From: Zanthoxylum bungeanum
Taxonomy: Eukaryota > Streptophyta > Magnoliopsida > Sapindales > Rutaceae
NCBI GenBank assembly: GCA_019454045.1
Contig: SKCR01007820.1
Span: 239,408 to 303,407, forward strand
Direction: 5' to 3'
Length of the DNA: 64,000 nucleotides
In this document: positions 36,497 through 46,922 of the stretch, piece by piece
How the letters are laid out: each line of letters starts with the position of its first letter
Position numbering within the stretch: position 1 is the stretch's first letter
Translations under genes and position numbers: made by a program
Notes under the pieces: model-generated
What the model saw: only the letters and a program-made list of their open reading frames with translations
What the model was told of the DNA's origin: nothing
Databases searched by the model: none

Positions 36497-37064
36497 TGTT
36501 GACAAAAGAAAATCACCCTAGGGCGAAATCATGTTGGAACGAATGAATGAAGGACAAAAGCAGGCAGGACGACGAAAGGAAGAGCGATCAATGGAAATTA
36601 ACAGATGACACAACGATTAGAGCGACGAAGGAATCCGAATGACTGAAACAGTAATTAGAACGATAGCAGAATCAGACCAACCGAACACATGATCCCACGA
36701 TTACAGCAGTTAGACAGTTTTCCCTCCACGATCAAGCAGTTGAGGCGCATAACTCAAAGGTGAAGACATGATCCAACGGTTACCACGATCTAGCGGTTGC
36801 AGGGAAGTTACGAACAGAAACCGACCGAGATGTTTACAAGCTTCACTATAAAAACTCACTCGTACAAAGAGGAAAAGCCCGATCAAATGAAGACTCAAAC
36901 AAGCATATTTTTTATTTCTTAGTTTCATAACTTTTAGGACTGTAATTTGTGTGCCTGCGCCCCTTGGAGGCTTAATCACTTAATCAAACACCCCTTGATG
37001 GGACTTTATCTCAGGAGGTTTTTCATTTCTTACACGTTTTCTTCCTTCGCGCGTAGAAAATTAC
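36497..37064 (+). repeat. 3' LTR of element 1, right end missing
   Basis: Collinear with 23626-24191 (TGTTGACAAAAGAAAATCAC... to GTAGAAAATTAC) but lacks the final GCAAACA. Sequence changes at 37065 to gag of element 2, so no target duplication can be tested. Confidence 0.9.
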
Positions 37065-37435
37065 CACGGGGACAGGACCGAGAGTTGAGGAAACCACCTC
37101 CGAGGCAAATGGAGTTTAGACTTATGCCTCCTAGTAGTGCGCCACAGGAAAGAAGGGTTCCAGCACAAGTAAACCATGTGGCTGGGGGAGCAGGGTACAC
37201 ACCTCTGAACAAGCCGATGGCTCAGATAGCCAAGAAAGTTCAAGGTAGGGGCCTCCTGATGGAGCCTGAAGGAAGTATCCGGTGGAGAAGAAGGGCGAGA
37301 AATATTGTGTGCATCATAACATGAGGGGACATACGACGAAAGGTTACAATGACCTGCGGGAGCAGATGGAAAACCTAGCACAAAACGGATATCTGAATGA
37401 CTACATCGACGAAGGGGCCATGGCGGCCTAGCTAT
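37065..37435 (+). pseudogene. gag C-terminal fragment of element 2
   Basis: Two frames are needed. The second part reads KKGEKYCVHHNMRGHTTKGY then NDLREQMENLAQNGYLNDYI and stops (TAG near 37430). This is a Tat-type zinc-knuckle-like motif in which the last Cys is replaced by Tyr. The upstream piece (PMAQIAKKVQGRG) is a linker. Confidence 0.65.
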
Positions 37436-37439
37436 ACCA

Positions 37440-37965
37440 TCACCGGTGGGAGGACACTGGCCGGAGATTCGAACCGATCAAGGAAGAACTATTGTCGGAT
37501 CTGAGGATCGGAGGTACTGGCGACAGAGCAAACTCCGGGGATTCATGGAGGTCGGTCGGTCCATGTAAAGTTTAATTTGAGGATGCCCAGGGGGTGAGTT
37601 TTCCCCATGACGATGCTTTGATAATCAAAGCGATAATAGGAGGGGCGGAGGTAGACATAATCTTGGTGGATCCGGGGAGTGCGGTTGACATAATCTCTAA
37701 GGAAACCTTGGATGTCCTTGGGGTGGAATATGCTACTATGACCCAGGACGGGACTCCCATGTATGGGTTCGGAGGAGCAGCAGTCGTCCCTTTGGGAAGG
37801 ATATAGCTGGCCATGACGATCGGGACTTCCCCCTGCACCCGGACGATCATGATGGACTTCACAGTGGTGGATTGCATGAGCAGTTACCAGGTCATTGTGG
37901 GACGGCCCTTCATGATGAAAACAAAGGCCGTCGTGTCATGTTATTATCTGAAACTGAAGTTTCCC
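37440..37965 (+). pseudogene. Aspartic protease of element 2
   Basis: VSFPHDDALIIKAIIGGAEV followed by DIILVDPGSAVDIISKE, the D-P-G-S form normal for this lineage, so the catalytic Asp is kept. After PLGRI a TAG (37804) interrupts, then the frame continues AMTIGTSPCTRTIMMDFTVV, SSYQVIVGRPFMMKTKAVVS. A stop also precedes it near 37574. Confidence 0.8.
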
Positions 37966-38004
37966 ACCTAAGCTGGGATCAGGATAGTATGCGGCAGTCA
38001 GAAG

Positions 38005-38936
38005 GTGGCCAGGAGTTGTTTCGCCATCGTCTCAAATGAGACTTTTTATATTGAGAAAGATGGCCAGAAGATGATAGAAATGGAAGAGGATGAGGAAACA
38101 GTTGAGTTTCCAGATCCACGGCCTGAGAATTTTGAACAATCAGGGGCGGCCGAAGAGCTGGAGCCAGTAGAACTCTTCGGCCCAGGAAAATTTGTAAAGA
38201 TAGGAGCGGGTTTGGAGAAAAACTTGAAGCATGGCCTGCTAAAACTTTTAAAGCAGTATGCAGACATTTTTACTATAGAGCATAGAGACATGCCCGAAAT
38301 AGACCCCGAATTCATCAGCCACCGTTTAACAGTGGATCCAGCTCACAAGCTAATCAAACAGAAGAGAAGAATATTCAATCAGGAACGATGCAAGGCGGTA
38401 GGGGCCAAGGTGGAAAGATTGTTAGAAGCTGGTTTTATCAGAGAGGTGAAATACCCGGAGTTGGTATCGAACGTGGTTTTAATGAAGAAACCCACTTGGA
38501 AGTGGAGGATGTGTGTAGACTTCTCTAATCTTAACAAGGCCTGCCCAAAGGCAGTTTCCCGCTTCCGAATGTGGATCAGCTGGTAGATTCGACGGCGTGT
38601 CATAGGCTGTTCAGTTTCATGGATGCCTTTTCAGGTTATAATCAGGTCAAGATGTATCCCAGGACGAGGAGAAAACGGCTTTCATCACAGATTAGGGGCT
38701 ATATTGTTATAAGGTGATGCCTTTCGGTTTGAAGAATGTTGGTGCTACATTTCAGGGGCTGGTGAACAAAGTTTTTAAGCCCCTCATCGGCAAAACCATG
38801 CAAGTTTATGTCGACGACATAGTCACAATGACCAAGGAGCCGGAGGATCATTTGGCAGACCTCATGAGAGCTTTTGAGCTGATAAGAAAGGATAGCATGA
38901 GGCTGAACCCAGAGAAGTGTGCATTCGGTGTAGCAT
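38005..38936 (+). pseudogene. Reverse transcriptase of element 2, first part
   Basis: Starts in an acidic linker (EEDEETVEFPDPRPENFEQS), then FTIEHRDMPEIDPEFISHRL, RLLEAGFIREVKYPELVSNV, WRMCVDFSNLNKACPK. A frameshift near 38555 precedes the segment FMDAFSGYNQVK. RT resumes MPFGLKNVGATFQGLVNKVF and MQVYVDDIVTMTKEPEDHLA with an intact YVDD (38808-38819), ending KCAFGVA where the solo LTR is inserted. Confidence 0.85.
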
Positions 38937-41269
38937 TGTAGGCACTACATTTTTGCATATAAGTCCCGATGATGAGTCTCGTATGGAGACACTACCTTTT
39001 AAGTCATGGAAGTCGCGGGAAACGGACGTCGGAAGGGGAGAGTCAATAATTGGCATTTTATCGGATTTCATTCGCTGGATTAGCTTCGGGTTCGCTTGTT
39101 GGACCTCTGTTTTAAAATACATCTCACAAATTAAATTAAACTAAATTAAAACCAATCAAATTAAAATAACTAAATTGAAATTAAATTAAATAACCAATTA
39201 AATTAAAATCTAATTTAAATTAAAATCTTAATTAAATTAAATTTAAATATAATCTCCGCTCCCAGCCAAAACCCTAACCCTAGCTCACCTCTATATAAAC
39301 ATCACTTAAAACAAAACCCCAGGGGGGTCTGCCAAATAACAAAGAAAATAAACCCTAAAAAACCCTAATCTCTCCCTCTCATACACTCGGTCTCTCTCTT
39401 CCCCTGGCCACTCTCTCTCGGCTACTTCTTCTCGGCCTCTTCCCCACTCACGCAGCACTCTGATCTCTCTACCATACGGCTACCTCATCTCCAGTAACTC
39501 ACACATACTCGCCATACGCAAGACATACTCGGCAAACTGCCTTCACAACACAAAATAACCAAAAAATCCATCAACACTAGCCACCGTGAACCATCACACA
39601 GCCACAAATAGAGCCTGCCACCGACGGATCTCACAAAAACAAAACCAGAAACCCTAACGTCGATCCTCTCCCATCTTCTCGGCTCCCTGAGATCAAACAC
39701 AAACAGCACATCGCAGGCACACTCACGGTAACACACGTGCCTCTAGCCTTCTCTCTCGACAAGAAACCGAACTGCCCCCTCACTCAACACACTGCCTCTC
39801 ATGACCAGACACTTAGACACCTCACAGCTCTCACACAACTCTCGGCCTCACCTGCACCCAACCTTCTCAGCCAACGCAGAATAGTCCACAAAACCTTCTC
39901 AGCCAACGCAGAATAGTCCACAAACACTGACCAAATATTCACCGAGCCCTAGCCCTTCAAACAGCACCCTCAACGTCCCTTGGCTCTAGCACCCTCAACG
40001 TGTCTTGGCTCTAATACCCTCGATTCGCACCTTGATACTCTCGGCAAGCCACAAACTAGACACCCTCACCGATCAAAGCAAACAAAACTACAAGCATAGC
40101 CACTCAGTCAACATAACAACACGCACATAAAGGCACCCACCTTGCTCCACTAATTTCCCTCCACGGCTTCACACACAAACCAGGCCACCATCAGCATAAG
40201 CAATCCACCAAACCATACACTGAATACATGCACACTGGGCCCCCTCTTTCACGTAACAAACAACCACAACACCGACCCTTAAGCCAACAAACCGAGAATA
40301 GCAGCACAAATACCCTCCACAAACCACTAACAAATCACCAATAAAACACCCCCAAAACAGCCCCTAAACCCTATAAAACAGTCCCTGAAAACAATGCTAA
40401 AACAGAGGCAATAACAGCAGCGGAACCGAATCGGAAAGCGAGCAGAAACAGAGGAAACACCAGGCGGAAACAGTTAACCAACAAACCAGAAAACAGCAGA
40501 ATATGAACCCTTCCGACACCATGAAACGCGCTCCCGAGAAGCGACTAAAGAGGTTAGACCTGAGGGCACCTTTTTACTTATTTTCTTTATTTTTGTTTTA
40601 TTTATTTTGATATATAATTGCATGAGAGTCATTTGAAGCATGATGTGATTGTTGGATGAGCGGGATATGTGTTCCCTTTTGTGGTATATCGGATGGAAAC
40701 CCGGACGTAAATTCCATAGCCGATTCCGAATGGACGGTAGTATGGTCTGCACTCGAGATACAATGCCACGTACCACTTAAGATACACGTATCTCGTCTCA
40801 TCCAAATTGTATTTGAGCATGCTATAGTCTTTAGGTTATTTGTTTATTATTTAAAGCATGGTTTAATTTAGTTTGTTATTTATTTGTTAAAGCATGTTTA
40901 GGTTGTTCATTATGCATGTTCTTAGTTTATGATGCGTTTGGGTAATGATTTATACATGTTGGTTTAATGGTTCAATAGGCTTGTTGTGTTACATTGCGTG
41001 AAATTATTTGGATGAAAGCATGTAGATCTAAGTACCCTTGAGCATGAATGATGAATAGATTCGGTTAGTTTATTGCACAAATTATATCATCACAAGTGAC
41101 ATAAGTAAGGGACCATTCCGAACCCAACGGTTTGAGGTCTTCCCTTGCGAGGGTGAGTGCGGCCTTAAATCTTTGTCCCGGTTCACACCGGGTGGCGACT
41201 CCATGTTATTTCATACTTCCCAACTAGGCCGCGAGCCTAGAACAGCGTCGCCGATTTCTGTTGTCTACA
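38937..41269 (+). mobile_element. Solo LTR (2.33 kb) inserted in the RT domain of element 2
   Basis: Begins TGTAGGCACTACA and ends TTGTCTACA, with a perfect 5-bp target duplication AGCAT (38932-38936 and 41270-41274). The RT frame is continuous when the insert is ignored (KCAFGVA before, SGKFLGYIVSARGIEANP after). A TATA box CTATATAAAC lies at 39291, with U5-like CCGGGTGGCGACTCC near 41189. No internal region or second LTR is present. Internal short duplications: a 31-bp unit at 39866-39925 and a 28-bp unit around 39961-40017. Reading frames inside it (for example 39736-39485 minus) are not genes. Confidence 0.88.
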
Positions 41270-42030
41270 AGCATCAGGAAAGTTTCTAGGATACATAGTC
41301 AGTGCACGAGGAATAGAAGCAAACCCCCAGAAGATCCAAGCAGTCCTGGAGTTGAGATCTCCCAAGACGATCAAAGAGGTGCAGAGCTTAACGGGCCGAG
41401 TGGCTGCACTGAACCGATTCATCTCCCGGGAAACCGATAAATGTCACCCTTTTCTTCAAGATGATCAAGAAAGCCATAAGTGATGTCAATTGGACGGCAG
41501 AGTGCGAGGAAGCCTTCATGCAGCTCAACTGGTACTTAGCTCAATCTCCGCTTCTGGCTAAACCGATCCCGGGTGAGACTCTATTCTTGTACTTAGCTAT
41601 TTCTGAACATGCTGTAAGTTTGGTGCTAGTGCAGGAGGCCAATAAGATCCAAAGGCCGTTGTATTATATCAGCAAAGCCCTGCTTGATGTAGAGACCCGG
41701 TACCCGGCCCATGAACTGGTGGCTTTGTCATTGGTTACGGCGGCCCGGAAACTACGACCCTACTTCCAAGCCCACCCTATTGGGGTCTACACCGATCATC
41801 CCCTGAGGCAGATTTTGCATAAACCAGAGGTATCGGGTCGATTAGTGAAGTGGTCGGTGGAGCTGAGCGAGTATGATATAACCTACTTACCGATAGTGGC
41901 GGTAAAAGGACAGGCCCTAACTGATTTCGTGGCCGAGTTCACAGGGCCACAGATTTTGGATGTTTCGAAGACCACGTGGGAGTTGTCAGTGGACGGGTCA
42001 GTTAGTTCACAATGTTGTGGAGCATAGGTT
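41270..42030 (+). pseudogene. RT end and RNase H of element 2
   Basis: Continues from the solo LTR: SGKFLGYIVSARGIEANPQK, RSPKTIKEVQSLTGRVAALN, a frame change near 41455, then AECEEAFMQLNWYLAQSPLL, ETLFLYLAISEHAVSLVLVQ, RPLYYISKALLDVETRYPAH, GVYTDHPLRQILHKPEVSGR and VKGQALTDFVAEF. These are the RNase H connection and domain. The frame stops at 42026 (TAG) inside the start of the second RNase H. Confidence 0.85.
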
Positions 42031-42530
42031 GTCTTGCGGAGCAGTGAAGGTGAGGAGGTGGTGTGTGCCCTAAGATTCGCCTTCGAGGCCACGAATAATG
42101 AGGCTGAGTATGAGGCCATTTTGGCCGGTCTAAGACTCTGCGCGGCGGTGGACGTCATTGACGTGATTGTAAAGAGTGACTCGCAGCTGGCCATCCAACA
42201 GCTGAAGGGTGAGTTTCAGACCAGGGAACCTAATATGATGGCTTATGTGGCCGAGGTGAAGAAGATGATCGGGGAAATGGATAGCGTGCGGTTCGAGCAA
42301 ATTGGTCGGGAAAACAACCATCAGGCAGACTCGCTGGCTCGGCTGGCGTCCTCAATTAAGTCAGAGAAGCCTAGGACCATACATTTGATCTGCGTACAGG
42401 AAAATAACGGTGGGAAGCCGGAGGTGATGGAAGTGGATACAGAAGGAGGGACCTCTTGGATGGACCTGATCAAGAGTTACTTGGAGACTAGGAAGACAGT
42501 TGAGGATAGGAAGTGGCCAAAAAGTTGAAG
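41960..42530 (+). pseudogene. Second, archaeal-type RNase H of element 2
   Basis: TWELSVDGSVSSQCCGA holds the first catalytic Asp and runs into TAG at 42026. It continues in the same frame as VVLRSSEGEEVVCALRFAFE, ATNNEAEYEAILAGLRLCAA (catalytic Glu), VKSDSQLAIQQLKGEF (Asp), then GRENNHQADSLARLASS. One nonsense codon is the only obvious lesion in the domain. Confidence 0.85.
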
Positions 42531-43690
42531 TACCGAAGCTCGAAATTTTGCCTGATCGAATGAGTCTTGTACCGACATGGGCATACGGTGCCACTTTTGA
42601 GGTGTCTTGCAACTGAAGAAGCAGATTATATACTCAGAGAGATCCACAGAGGAATCTGCGGGAGTCATGTTGGGGGACAGTCAATTGCATTTAAGGTATT
42701 GAGGCAAAGGTTATACTAGCCAACCATGCACCAAGACGGAATGAAGGTAGCTATGAAATGCGAGGGATGCCAGAAGAATGCCAACATTCATCATCAGCCT
42801 GCTGAGCAGTTGACCACTCTGGTCAGCCCCTGGCCGTTCACCCAGTGGGGGCTGGACATCATCGGTCCAATGTCAGCGGGGCGGGGACAGGCCAAGTATG
42901 ATATAGTCGCCATTGACTATTTCACCAAATGGATAGAGGCTGAAACCCTATCTGCGATCACAGAGAAGAAAGCAACAGACTTTGTGAGGAAGAGCATCAT
43001 CTGTCGGTTCGGAATTCTCCGAGCCATCATCACTGATAACGGGAAACAGTTTGACAACAAGGGTTTCAGGAAACTCTGTGAAGACCTCCAAATCCCTTGA
43101 GATTTGCTTCGCCTGCCCATCCCAAATCTAATGGACAGGTCGAGACTACCAACAAAACGATCAAGGCAAATCTGAAGGCCTGACTTGGATTTTGTAAAGG
43201 GTTGTGGGTCGAAGAGTTACCGGAAGTGTTATGGGCGCACCGAACAACCTATAAAGACTCTACCGGGGAAACCCTTTTTTCTTTGGCTTATGGTTGCGAA
43301 GCAGTAATTCCGGTAGAAATCGGGATGATCACGCATTGGGTCCGGTATTTTGAGACCAAACAAAACGAAGAACTCGTCAGGAATCATCTCGACCTAATCG
43401 AAGAAAAACGGGAGAAGTCAGCTATGAGGGCGGCTGTCTATCAGCAGAGAATGGCTCGTTTTTATGACAAAAAAGTTCGGTCTCGGTCCTTCACCCCTGG
43501 AGATTTGGTTTTGAGAAGGGTCACTTTGAATACCCGAAGGCCCGAAGAAGGTTCATTGGGCACCAAATGAGAAGGGCCGTACAGAGTGATGGAGATAGTG
43601 AGGTCGGGCACCTATCTTTTGGAACAGTTGCATGGTACCCGGCTCAAGAAGCCCTGGAACGCCGAGATGCTGAGGAAGTATTTCCAGTAG
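42530..43690 (+). pseudogene. Integrase of element 2
   Basis: The zinc-binding part is spread over frames before 42726. 42726-43100 reads CEGCQKNANIHHQPAEQLTT, WPFTQWGLDIIGPMSAGRGQ (first catalytic Asp), AIDYFTKWIEAETLSAI, RAIITDNGKQFDNKGFRKLC (second Asp). TGA at 43098 and a frame change interrupt the Glu region. 43202-43570 gives WVEELPEVLWAHRTTYKDST, FSLAYGCEAVIPVEIG, ARFYDKKVRSRSFTPGDLVL, then a TGA and GPYRVMEIVRSGTYLLEQLH to the final TAG at 43688. The C-terminus is GPF-like with no chromodomain. Confidence 0.85.
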
Positions 43691-43934
43691 ATTTTTTCAA
43701 ACTGCAAAGTCTCTGGGTGAACCGGGCAAGACCGAAAGATTGTTGAAGAGACTCTTTTAGAATGACCCACAAAGAGTTGTAAGAAGGGTGGTAGATCTCA
43801 TTATTATAAACATGGCTCTCTCTTTTGAATTTTAAAACTCGTCCACTTTACTTGTTTAAATTGAAAAAGAAAGCCATGTTCAATATTCATGGGATTTGCT
43901 CGGTGCAAATGGGTGATTGGTAGTCGGGAAGGGC

Positions 43935-44160
43935 ACCAAGCTCGTGGCACGCCAATCCCGGGTGTCATTATCAAACCCCCGGGTGGAAGTGTCCCGACCT
44001 GACTCCTTTCACCTTTGAGGATCCAGAACACGTCAAGGGATGAGGTGCATGCAGGAAAAACGCCAACCCCTCGTGGCACGCCAACCCCGGGTGTCATTAT
44101 CAAACCCCCGAGGCCGGAGCGTTACTACCCCATGACTCGCATTTTTGAGGAGCACCTCGG
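43935..44160. repeat. 129-bp repeat, about two copies
   Basis: CTCGTGGCACGCCAATCCCG at 43941 recurs near 44070 (CTCGTGGCACGCCAACCCCG), both followed by GGTGTCATTATCAAACCCCC. Lies in the 3' untranslated region of element 2. Confidence 0.8.
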
Positions 44161-44465
44161 GTAAACCGGGTCCAGGGAGGTTTATTCCCCTGCGAGTCAG
44201 CTGGTGAATCCCGTTGAGAACCATCAGACCATCTGGCTTGGGTACGGCCGAATGGCCTCCTTGATTGAAGGAGTCTCAGGTAAACCGGACCCATGGAGGT
44301 TTCTTCCCCTGCGAGTCGGCAGTTGAGTCCCGTTGAGAACCATCAGACCACTTGGCTTGGGTACGGCTGAATGGCCTCCTTGATTGCAGAAGTCTCGGGT
44401 AAACCGGACCCAATGAGGTTTCTTCCCCTGCGAGTCGGCTGGTGAGTCTCGTTGAAAACCACCCG
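44161..44465. repeat. 119-bp tandem repeat, about 2.6 copies
   Basis: GTAAACCGGRYCC starts at 44161, 44280 and 44399, each followed by CCCCTGCGAGTC and a CGTTGAGAACCATCAGACCA block. The minus-strand frames across it arise from the repeat and are not genes. Confidence 0.88.
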
Positions 44466-44794
44466 GGAAGGGCACACACGGGGTGTCTTCCTCTCCCGTG
44501 GGGATTTGCCTGACTGCCCCGGATCGGCGTATCCGTAGCCTGGTTAGCCGGGATACTGAATTGTAAGGTTCAGAATTGTGTTTTGGGAGGCACCGGGCAG
44601 GACGCTGCCTCAGAACACTGGAGTTGTTATTTTTTCATGAATTTGTGTGGAGTATGTGCTAAGTCACCTCCATTTTGTTAACTTTACCTTGTTCCGTTTT
44701 TTTTTTTTCGCGATCGCCTGTCTGGCAAGGACGCCCGTGCCAAGATCCGCAGAGCCTCAGAGGTTGAAAATCTTCCCTCGTGTAAGTCTCAAAT

Positions 44795-45060
44795 GCTCCA
44801 CCAACTTGGGGCTGGATTCGTTCCGCCGAGTCTGATCGTTCCACCAGCTCGGGGCTGGATTCGTTCCGCTGAGTCTGTATTGTTCCACCAGCTCGGGGTT
44901 GGATTCATTCTGTCGAGTCTGTATCGTTCCACCAGCTCGGGGCTGGATTCGTTCCACCGAGTCTGTATCGTTCCGCCAGCTCGGGGCTGAACTAATTCCG
45001 CCGAGGCTACTAGCCCCTCCAACCTCGGGGTTGGGTTATGTCCCACCGAGTGCCTGATTT
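44795..45060. repeat. 43-44 bp tandem repeat, about six copies
   Basis: CCACCAGCTCGGGGCTGGAT with TTCGTTCCGCCGAGTCTG; the GGGG core is at 44808, 44851, 44895, 44939 and 44983, with a diverged last copy. Immediately before the polypurine tract and LTR of element 2. Confidence 0.9.
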
Positions 45061-45219
45061 CGGCTTAAGGATGGATCATAGGAAAACGTGGAGGATGACC
45101 TGAGTTGGAACCGGAGTAGTTTTTTGCATGATTCCTAAGGCCAGCCACCTGACGGCTGATCAACACACTTCTGATTCTCGTAGTTCTCGGCACCAACTCG
45201 CACACTCGTTGGACCCAAG

Positions 45220-45233
45220 AACTAGGGGACAGA
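45220..45233 (+). other. Polypurine tract of element 2
   Basis: AACTAGGGGACAGA directly before the LTR start TGTTGATGGGG at 45234, as expected for plus-strand priming in LTR retrotransposons. Confidence 0.75.
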
Positions 45234-46168
45234 TGTTGATGGGGATTTCTGCAACTAAGATATCCAAACAGTTCGACAATGGCAAATAGGGAACTTCCAT
45301 TTTTGGGAAAATCGAACGACCAGACGTATGGGCCAGTTCTCAGACAGTACGAGAATCCGAGCACCCCTTCCTCGGATATGGCGCGGATTTCATGGGCTGA
45401 CAACATCAGAACCGATGCCGACCACTTAGGACCGGCGGCTCAGTTTGATGTATCTTACCTCTTGGAACAAGTCGGTGAGTTCGGATATTTTGGGTCAGGG
45501 CAGAAACAGTTTGGGAAGCTCGGCGGATCACTTGGCCGACCTCTTGAAGACCGACACAAGATCAGAGTTGTTGGATTTTTCCTCCAAAACGTGTCACAGG
45601 TTGAGAGCTCTTTATAGGCTGACATCATTACTGTTGCGTGTGGCAATGGAGAAAACAGAGTGATGTGACAGCCCGTCAGACGGCATGCTTGCTTTCGGCG
45701 ACGACAGTCTTGGGGCAGAGAGCCTGTCAATCAGTCGGAGACCACGCGGGAAACGTCATAAAAGTGGAGGAACAGTGTTGTAATCCTCTTGATATATAAA
45801 GAGAAGTTAAATTTGTTTGTAGAGATATCATTTTTTTATAGCAAAACTTGTAACTGAAAGAAAATGAGCACTACTTGTAAAACACCATAGGCAAAACAGC
45901 TCGGTTTTCATTAGACCATCCATGAAAACAGGTCGGCCGAGCTGGTTTTGGTAATAAAGTAACATCCCACTTTGTTCCCGTGGACGTAGGCTTGATCAGT
46001 TCGGTCGAACCATGTTAAACACTCTCTGTCGATTTTCTAGCGTTTGCTTTGCTTCCTGCCACATTTGTCTTTGGTCTCCCCATAACCAAACAAATTCAAG
46101 GTTGATGGAGGGTTGTCTCAGGAGGGTTATCTCGAAATTGCCCCTGAGACGAAAATCTTCTGTCAACA
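45234..46168 (+). repeat. 3' LTR of element 2
   Basis: TGTTGATGGGG...TTCTGTCAACA, 935 bp, TATA-like GATATATAAAGAG near 45791. The flank after it is ATATA. No 5' copy is present in the window. Open frames inside (45279-45617, 45730-45455) are incidental. Confidence 0.85.
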
Positions 46169-46922
46169 ATATATTTTAATTATTATTATTATTATTATTA
46201 TTATTACATTAAATTCATGTGGGATTTGGAAATCCAAACAACCATAGTGCGTCTGATCCCATGATTAATCACGTCTTTAGGTAGAGCACCTATACCGATC
46301 TCATATTCAACATGGAGGGCGGACATAATGCGTCTGATCATATTAATATTAAGATTCTGTTTATAAGAACAATATCAACTTGCTTAAATATTAATATAGT
46401 TTTTTTGTTAAACATTAATACAAGAATTTTATAGACATGAGTTCCCTTGGTATTTCACTTCAGATTTGTGTTATTAACACTTCCTGCTAACGAACAATGG
46501 TTTTAACAAATTCAATTACAGTCAACTTAACATCTAACATCAATCAAAACATCAAGAGATTGATAATACAAATTCCTTGAGTTCAGAAATTAAATCAATA
46601 AGCTGTTCTGTGAAGGCCAAAAAAAAAAAAAAAAAAAAACCCTTTCTGGAACCATGAAACATATTTATTAAAAAAACTCATCTATTAACAATTTGGAAGC
46701 CATGCCTAAGATGGTGTGCATCAAAATGGCTCACTGTATGCTATCTCTTATTAATTAGGTAATGTACAAAAAGCACCTGATTTACAAGCATTGATCAGAA
46801 CTAAATTACATCAAGGCAACATGGGATGGTTTAAGAAACCAGAGCTGGATGGTACATAACCAAAGTCGAACATAACATATATGCAAACTCGACTTGAACT
46901 TTCAATACACAGTTTCTCCACC
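46169..46922. other. Intergenic DNA and probable VPS3 3' UTR
   Basis: An (ATT)n microsatellite at about 46176-46206 and an A run at 46620-46641. GTGCGTCTGATC occurs twice (46248, 46329). The part nearest 46922 is probably the 3' untranslated region of the minus-strand gene. No other gene seen. Confidence 0.55.

Larger units (their letters stand above)
23626..37064 (+). mobile_element. Tat-lineage Ty3/gypsy retrotransposon with antisense PMD gene (element 1)
   Basis: A 573-bp 5' LTR (23626-24198), gag, protease, RT, RNase H, a second archaeal-type RNase H and integrase in that order on the plus strand, then a long 3' region carrying a minus-strand gene, a polypurine tract and a 3' LTR that stops about 8 bp short of its expected end. 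Domain order protease-RT-RNH-aRNH-INT without a chromodomain is that of the Tat lineage. All plus-strand domains carry stops or frameshifts, so it is not autonomous now. By eye about a dozen differences separate the first 150 bp of the LTRs. The truncated right LTR joins element 2 directly. Confidence 0.9.
37065..46168 (+). mobile_element. Second Tat-like Ty3/gypsy element, 5' end lost (element 2)
   Basis: Contains the gag C-terminus, protease, RT, RNase H, second RNase H, integrase, a repeat-rich 3' region, a polypurine tract and a 935-bp 3' LTR, all plus strand. The 5' LTR, leader and most of gag are absent: the sequence begins abruptly where the 3' LTR of element 1 breaks off. A solo LTR (38937-41269) splits the RT domain. 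Stop codons in gag, protease, RNase H and integrase show it is dead. Its GC-richer codon use differs from element 1, so the two are different families of one lineage. Confidence 0.85.

Noticed and set aside
38862..39144. Overlapping frames at the left edge of the solo LTR on both strands
   Set aside because: They span the insertion point and contain no domain beyond the last RT residues.
39277..39292. Telomere-like AACCCTAACCCTAG
   Set aside because: Only two repeats, next to the TATA box of a solo LTR; a telo-box-like word, not an interstitial telomere array.
44224..45046. Several repetitive minus-strand frames (for example 44475-44224, 45046-44789)
   Set aside because: They read through the GC-rich arrays of element 2 and vanish where the repeat phase changes.
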